A stretch of 8,900 nt of DNA from Actinobacteria bacterium UBA5976 (GTDB lineage: Bacteria; Actinomycetota; Actinomycetes; S36-B12; UBA5976). Numbering within the stretch: position 1 is the first letter of the stretch; the number at the start of each line of letters is the position of its first letter. The notes beneath the pieces were generated by a model. It made no database searches. It worked only from the letters and a program-made list of their open reading frames with translations, and was not told the origin of the DNA. The stretch lies in assembly GCA_002430405.1 (NCBI GenBank), contig DJBM01000052.1, forward strand, positions 47,028 to 55,927, given 5' to 3'. This document shows positions 5,834 to 8,900 of the stretch, piece by piece. Made by a program: the position numbers and the translations under genes.

Positions 5834-6613
5834 TTGCAAAATGCAGCACAAAAATGGGCAGCCGATTTAAGCGAGTGGGCAATACCTGAAAACATCATGG
5901 CCCAAGCACCTGAGTCTCCCTGGATCCATCCACCAGCAATGTTTACTTTGCCCACTGAAATACCGGATAGTCCTTCGCACCAACGGGCGCGTGAAGCGAT
6001 GCCCGTTGGTGGCAGTGTTATGGATATTGGTTGCGGTGGAGGCATCGCTGCATTCGCAATTGCCCCTCCGGCTGGAACCTTAATCGGTGTTGATCACCAA
6101 TCTGAAATGCTTGAAATGTTTGCGCAGTCTGCAAACGGAATGGGTTTTGCTCATCAGGAAGTTCTTGGAGACTGGCCAGACGTTTCAACTCTTACGCCAC
6201 AAGCTGACGTTGTCACATGTCATCACGTGGCATATAACGTTGCTCAAATTGAGCCATTTCTTGCTGCCTTAGATTCTCACGCCACGAAACGCGTAGTAAT
6301 CGAATTGCCTGCGCAGCACCCGCTTTCAACAATGCGCAACGCTTGGAAGCATTTCTGGGATCTGGAGCGTCCAGTTAACCCAACACCAAAAGATTTGATT
6401 GAAGTCCTAAAGCAAATGGGAATTGCAGCCAATTTGGAGTTGTGGCAAGGACCAAAACTTAGACCTCTTGATATTGAAGCCGACATCAGATTCCTGCGTA
6501 TTCGTCTTTGCCTAGACAGCTCAAGAGATGCCGAAATTAGAGAGTTCCTGGTAACTCAAGAGCCAATGGAACATCGCGCTCTAGCCACAATTTGGTGGGA
6601 TGTTAAATACTAG
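5834..6613 (+). CDS. Class I SAM-dependent methyltransferase
   Basis: A 259-residue soluble methyltransferase with a Rossmann-like SAM site. Motif I is VMDIGCGGG (residues 62-70), the acidic residue that binds the ribose is Asp87 in GVDHQSEML, and GDWPD (112-116) with VVTCHHVAYNV (126-136) fills the motif II-IV positions. The N-terminal stretch WAIPENIMAQAPESPW is a helical lid region I have seen in uncharacterised actinobacterial methyltransferases. The start is TTG 5834, set by GGAG six bases upstream; TTG 5822 is the longer alternative. It is transcribed divergently from the rhodanese operon and shares its operator, and its stop codon touches the second operator. The substrate cannot be read from the sequence. 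In a sulfur-stress cluster, methylation of sulfide or a small thiol is possible, but that is a guess. Confidence 0.85.
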   Translation: MQNAAQKWAADLSEWAIPENIMAQAPESPWIHPPAMFTLPTEIPDSPSHQRAREAMPVGGSVMDIGCGGGIAAFAIAPPAGTLIGVDHQSEMLEMFAQSANGMGFAHQEVLGDWPDVSTLTPQADVVTCHHVAYNVAQIEPFLAALDSHATKRVVIELPAQHPLSTMRNAWKHFWDLERPVNPTPKDLIEVLKQMGIAANLELWQGPKLRPLDIEADIRFLRIRLCLDSSRDAEIREFLVTQEPMEHRALATIWWDVKY

Positions 6614-6634
6614 ATACCCCCTAGGGTATACAAT
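6603..6634 (+). promoter_or_regulatory. Likely promoter of the persulfide dioxygenase-rhodanese gene
   Basis: TTAAAT (6603-6608, inside the last methyltransferase codons) and TATACA (6627-6632) are spaced by 18 bases; TACAAT at 6629-6634 is an alternative -10. The -35 is poor. The second CstR-type operator occupies the spacer, which suits repression. Confidence 0.4.
6614..6629. promoter_or_regulatory. Second CsoR/CstR-type operator
   Basis: ATACCCCCTAGGGTAT has perfect ATACCC and GGGTAT half-sites around CCTA and differs from the first operator only in its central C/G balance. It begins one base after the methyltransferase stop and lies 28 bases before the start of the persulfide dioxygenase-rhodanese gene, so that gene and those after it probably respond to the same repressor. 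Confidence 0.82.
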
Positions 6635-6648
6635 AGAAATAATCAAGT

Positions 6649-6653
6649 GGAGG
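6649..6653 (+). promoter_or_regulatory. Strong ribosome binding site of the fusion gene
   Basis: GGAGG lies four bases before ATG 6658 within GTGGAGGAATT. It is one of the strongest Shine-Dalgarno matches in the window, in line with high expression once derepressed. Confidence 0.7.
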
Positions 6654-6657
6654 AATT

Positions 6658-8064
6658 ATGGCTTTAAAAGTTATTAACATTGATACGCCAACGCTGGGCG
6701 ACCGATCTTACATCGCACACGATGGAAAGACTGCGCTTGCAGTTGATCCGCAACGCGACATTGATCGCGTGCAAGCAATTCTTGATCGTGAAGGATTGGC
6801 ACTAGGTGGCGTTGTTGAAACCCACATGCACAACGATTACGTTTCTGGTGGCTTAGTACTTGCGCAAGAGCACGGCGCTAAATACATCATTAGCGAAATG
6901 GATCCAGTCACCTTTGAGCGTGTTACTGTTTCCGACACTCAAGTCGAAGAAATTGGTGATTTTGCAGTTAAGGCTCTGCACACTCCTGGTCACACATTTA
7001 CTCACATGTCATATGCGCTTCTCGACAACGCAGAAAAAGTTCACGGCGTGTTTACTGGTGGCTCCATGCTTCATGGATCAACTGGTCGCCCTGATCTACT
7101 CGGCTGGGACCATGCGCGTGAGCTTGCTGGTCTGCAGCACGGTTCACTTAACCGCTTGGCTGGTCTGCTAGAAGATGGAGTAAATGTTCATCCAACACAT
7201 GGTTTTGGATCATTCTGCGCAGCTACTGCAACTTGTGGCGACTCTTCGACAATTACTGACGAGAAGAAAACCAATCCAGCGCTTCTACTTGAGAAGGAGG
7301 CATACATAGTTCAGACACTTGCTGGGCTAGATGTTTTCCCTGCTTACTACAAGCACATGGGCCCAGCCAATCATGCTGGACCTGGTCCAATTGATCTCTC
7401 TGAGTTGTCACGCATGTCGACAGTAGAAGTTATGAAGGCCATGAAGGCTGGCGCCTGGATCGTTGATCTTCGAACCAGAAGTTCTTACGCTGCAGCGCAT
7501 GTGCCTGGAAGTATGTCATTTGGCATGGACGGCTCAATGGCAACTTACTTTGGCTGGATGTTCCCTTACGAAGAACAACTAGTTCTGATTTCTGACAAAG
7601 CTTCAGACATTGCACAAGCCCAGCGTGAATTGGTTCGCATTGGAGTCGATAGACCATCCGGATCTTTCGTTGGCGACGTCGCTGAATTTGGAGATTCAAG
7701 GTCCACTCGCGAAGTTAGCTTCAAAGACGTTCCTGCGGTTATCGGAGCGCCAGGCGTGCATGTGCTCGATGTTCGACGCACAAGTGAGCGCGAAGCTTCC
7801 CACATTGAACCTTCACTGCACATCCCACTTCACGAACTTGAGGGTCGGGTTAACGAGCTGCCTAGCCATGGCGAAATTTGGGTTCACTGTGCAGGTGCCT
7901 ATCGCGCAGCTGCTGCCCTTGGCATCATCGAAAACTCTAAACGAACCGCAGTGTTGATTAATGAGCCTTACGATGCCTGCCTAAGAGTTGATGGCCTAAA
8001 CATTGTCACTGGCCACATGGACGCTGGCCCAGTTTCGCCATCTGATGTTGTAGCGAACGTCTAG
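6658..8064 (+). CDS. Metallo-beta-lactamase/rhodanese fusion, CstB-like persulfide dioxygenase
   Basis: A 468-residue cytoplasmic protein with three parts, matching the layout and size of CstB (about 444 residues in S. aureus). Residues 1-245 are a metallo-beta-lactamase fold of the ETHE1 persulfide dioxygenase group, with ETHMHNDY (54-61; His56, His58, Asp60), HTPGHTFTH (108-116; His112) and HPTHGFGS (178-185; His181). Residues about 250-345 are a rhodanese-like domain with no Cys at the loop position (LISDKA, 310-315), so probably inactive. Residues about 355-460 are an active-type rhodanese with loop CAGAYRA starting at Cys411. The expected reaction is oxidation of glutathione-type or other low-molecular persulfides to sulfite, with the rhodanese feeding sulfur in. 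One oddity: where ETHE1 proteins have FTGD, with Asp as the third iron ligand, this protein has FTGGS (Gly135). It has its own CstR-type operator and precedes a rhodanese and an exporter. A glyoxalase II role is unlikely. Confidence 0.92.
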   Translation: MALKVINIDTPTLGDRSYIAHDGKTALAVDPQRDIDRVQAILDREGLALGGVVETHMHNDYVSGGLVLAQEHGAKYIISEMDPVTFERVTVSDTQVEEIGDFAVKALHTPGHTFTHMSYALLDNAEKVHGVFTGGSMLHGSTGRPDLLGWDHARELAGLQHGSLNRLAGLLEDGVNVHPTHGFGSFCAATATCGDSSTITDEKKTNPALLLEKEAYIVQTLAGLDVFPAYYKHMGPANHAGPGPIDLSELSRMSTVEVMKAMKAGAWIVDLRTRSSYAAAHVPGSMSFGMDGSMATYFGWMFPYEEQLVLISDKASDIAQAQRELVRIGVDRPSGSFVGDVAEFGDSRSTREVSFKDVPAVIGAPGVHVLDVRRTSEREASHIEPSLHIPLHELEGRVNELPSHGEIWVHCAGAYRAAAALGIIENSKRTAVLINEPYDACLRVDGLNIVTGHMDAGPVSPSDVVANV

Positions 8065-8068
8065 AGGA
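8063..8068 (+). promoter_or_regulatory. Ribosome binding site deciding the start of the downstream rhodanese
   Basis: AGAGGA overlaps the TAG stop of the fusion gene and lies seven bases before ATG 8076. The in-frame TTG at 8070 is too close to it, so ATG 8076 is preferred. Confidence 0.7.
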
Positions 8069-8075
8069 ATTGAAC

Positions 8076-8399
8076 ATGTTGGAAATCTCTCCGCAAAGTG
8101 CGTTTGAAGAAATCAGCAGTGGTCGTGCCGTTGGTGTTGATGTCAGAGAGTCTCATGAATGGGATGCGGGCCATGGCGAAAATGTTTCCTGGAATCCGAT
8201 GAGTGCCTTTGATGTTGCTGCCTTGCCAAGCGACAAACCATTAATTGTCATTTGCCGATCCGGGAGTCGTTCAGCTCAGGTAGCAACCGCTATTGCCGCC
8301 CAAATGGAGAATGTATTTAACATGACCGGTGGAATGAAGGCTTGGCATGAAGCTGGATTGCCAATGGTTAGCGTAAGCGGAAATCCAGAAGTCGCTTAA
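8076..8399 (+). CDS. Single-domain rhodanese (cytoplasmic sulfurtransferase)
   Basis: A 107-residue single rhodanese domain without signal peptide. Landmarks are AVGVDVRESHEWDAGH (18-33), catalytic Cys60 in loop CRSGSRS, and NMTGGMKAWHEAGLPMV towards the end. The segment between strand and helix (GENVSWNPMSAFD) departs a little from the usual HIPGAINIPL pattern: after AGH comes GENVSW. The gene begins 11 bases after the fusion gene stop and ends three bases before the exporter start, so it is part of the same transcript. Likely a sulfur carrier that supplies the dioxygenase or takes sulfur from it; the exact donor and acceptor cannot be read from the sequence. It is one of three stand-alone rhodaneses in this window, besides the one fused to the dioxygenase. 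Confidence 0.9.
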   Translation: MLEISPQSAFEEISSGRAVGVDVRESHEWDAGHGENVSWNPMSAFDVAALPSDKPLIVICRSGSRSAQVATAIAAQMENVFNMTGGMKAWHEAGLPMVSVSGNPEVA

Positions 8400-8402
8400 T
8401 TC

Positions 8403-8900
8403 ATGATGCTTTTTGAAGGAATAATTCTTGGAATTTTGATCGGGCTAGTTCTTGGAATTATTGGCGCTGGCGGAGCAATACTTGCAGTTCCTGGACTAAT
8501 TGCAGTCATGGGACTTTCCACTGTCGCTGCTACCACTTCTTCATTAATAATTGTCGGTGCAGCCGCGATCGCAGGATTTATTCCACGCATAAAAACAAAA
8601 AATGTTGACATAAGTCTCGGTCTAACTTTTTCAGCACTTGGACTATTGGGAACTTTTGCGGGCACCCAACTTGTAAAGGTTGTGCCAGAGTCAGCTCAGA
8701 TAATTTCGTTTGCGACTCTAATGCTTGGCGCTGCATTTGCAATGTGGCGTGGTCCCGTAAATGCGTCAAGTGCTCAAGTTAAGTCACAGTGGCCGTTAGT
8801 GTTCCTTGTTGCAACAGCTATTGGAACCCTTACCGGGTTGCTAGGCGTGGGCGGTGGGTTTCTAATTGTGCCGGCCTTAGTCCTAATTCTTAAAGTTCCA
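8403..8900 (+). CDS. TauE/SafE-family sulfite or organosulfonate exporter, cut by window end
   Basis: The first 166 residues of an integral membrane transporter of the TauE/SafE (DUF81) family; the reading frame is open at the right edge. The family's internal duplication is visible. GLVLGIIGAGGAILAVPGL (14-32) and GTLTGLLGVGGGFLIVPAL (141-159) are the two Gly-rich signature helices. Other hydrophobic segments lie at about 41-60, 71-90 and 98-115. Full-length members are usually 240-270 residues, so about two thirds is present. ATG 8403 follows the rhodanese stop by three bases; a second ATG directly after it is an equal start candidate. The ribosome binding site is weak, so expression probably depends on coupling to the rhodanese gene. 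In this setting it would export the sulfite made by the persulfide dioxygenase, as proposed for the TauE protein of cst operons; the substrate is inferred. Confidence 0.9.
   Translation, partial: MMLFEGIILGILIGLVLGIIGAGGAILAVPGLIAVMGLSTVAATTSSLIIVGAAAIAGFIPRIKTKNVDISLGLTFSALGLLGTFAGTQLVKVVPESAQIISFATLMLGAAFAMWRGPVNASSAQVKSQWPLVFLVATAIGTLTGLLGVGGGFLIVPALVLILKVP

Noticed and set aside
5632..6045. Minus-strand open frame of 137 codons across the divergent promoter region
   Set aside because: It would cross the operator and the starts of both the lipoprotein and methyltransferase genes; both have strong protein evidence.
6658..7392. Glyoxalase II (hydroxyacylglutathione hydrolase) as the function of the metallo-beta-lactamase domain
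   Set aside because: The fold is shared, but the two-metal ligand set is incomplete (Tyr61 and Gly135), and fusion to rhodanese domains in a sulfur cluster points to the persulfide dioxygenase group.

Overview
The window looks like chromosomal DNA of a free-living actinobacterium with moderate GC content. The left end carries a UPF0182-family membrane protein divergent from a PPA1377-like protein, a neighbour pair I associate with Actinobacteria. Several proteins in the rest of the window also have an actinobacterial look, such as the ETHMHNDY and FTGGS motifs of the metallo-beta-lactamase protein and the APESPW segment of the methyltransferase. The modest GC and compact gene spacing would suit a small-genome freshwater lineage of the acI/Nanopelagicales type, but that is inference only.

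Layout. Positions 1-103 are non-coding and hold a hairpin terminator. Positions 104-2989 (minus) encode the UPF0182 protein, and 3058-3573 (plus) the divergent PPA1377-like protein. From 5735 down to 3589 (minus) runs a tightly packed six-gene operon: a rhodanese lipoprotein, a 58-residue Cys-rich miniprotein, a four-helix membrane protein with a CPVC motif, a thioredoxin, a small rhodanese, and a CsoR/CstR-family repressor. Divergent from it on the plus strand are a SAM methyltransferase (5834-6613), a persulfide-dioxygenase-like/rhodanese fusion resembling CstB (6658-8064), another single-domain rhodanese (8076-8399) and a TauE/SafE-type exporter (8403 to the window edge).

How it fits together. 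The repressor keeps the two cysteines of the CsoR family but has Gly where copper sensors have the His ligand. That matches the per/polysulfide-sensing CstR type, not a copper sensor. Two CsoR/CstR-type operators (ATACCC...GGGTAT) lie at the two likely promoter regions: 5772-5787, between the divergent arms, and 6614-6629, before the fusion gene. The likely reading is a reactive-sulfur sensing and detoxification regulon. Persulfide sulfur would be handled by rhodaneses inside and outside the membrane, oxidised to sulfite by the fusion protein, and sulfite exported by the TauE protein. Thioredoxin, the CPVC membrane protein and the Cys-rich miniprotein would handle thiol or sulfur relay.

The less familiar parts are the membrane protein, the miniprotein and the methyltransferase. 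The fusion protein also appears to lack the Asp iron ligand of classical persulfide dioxygenases.
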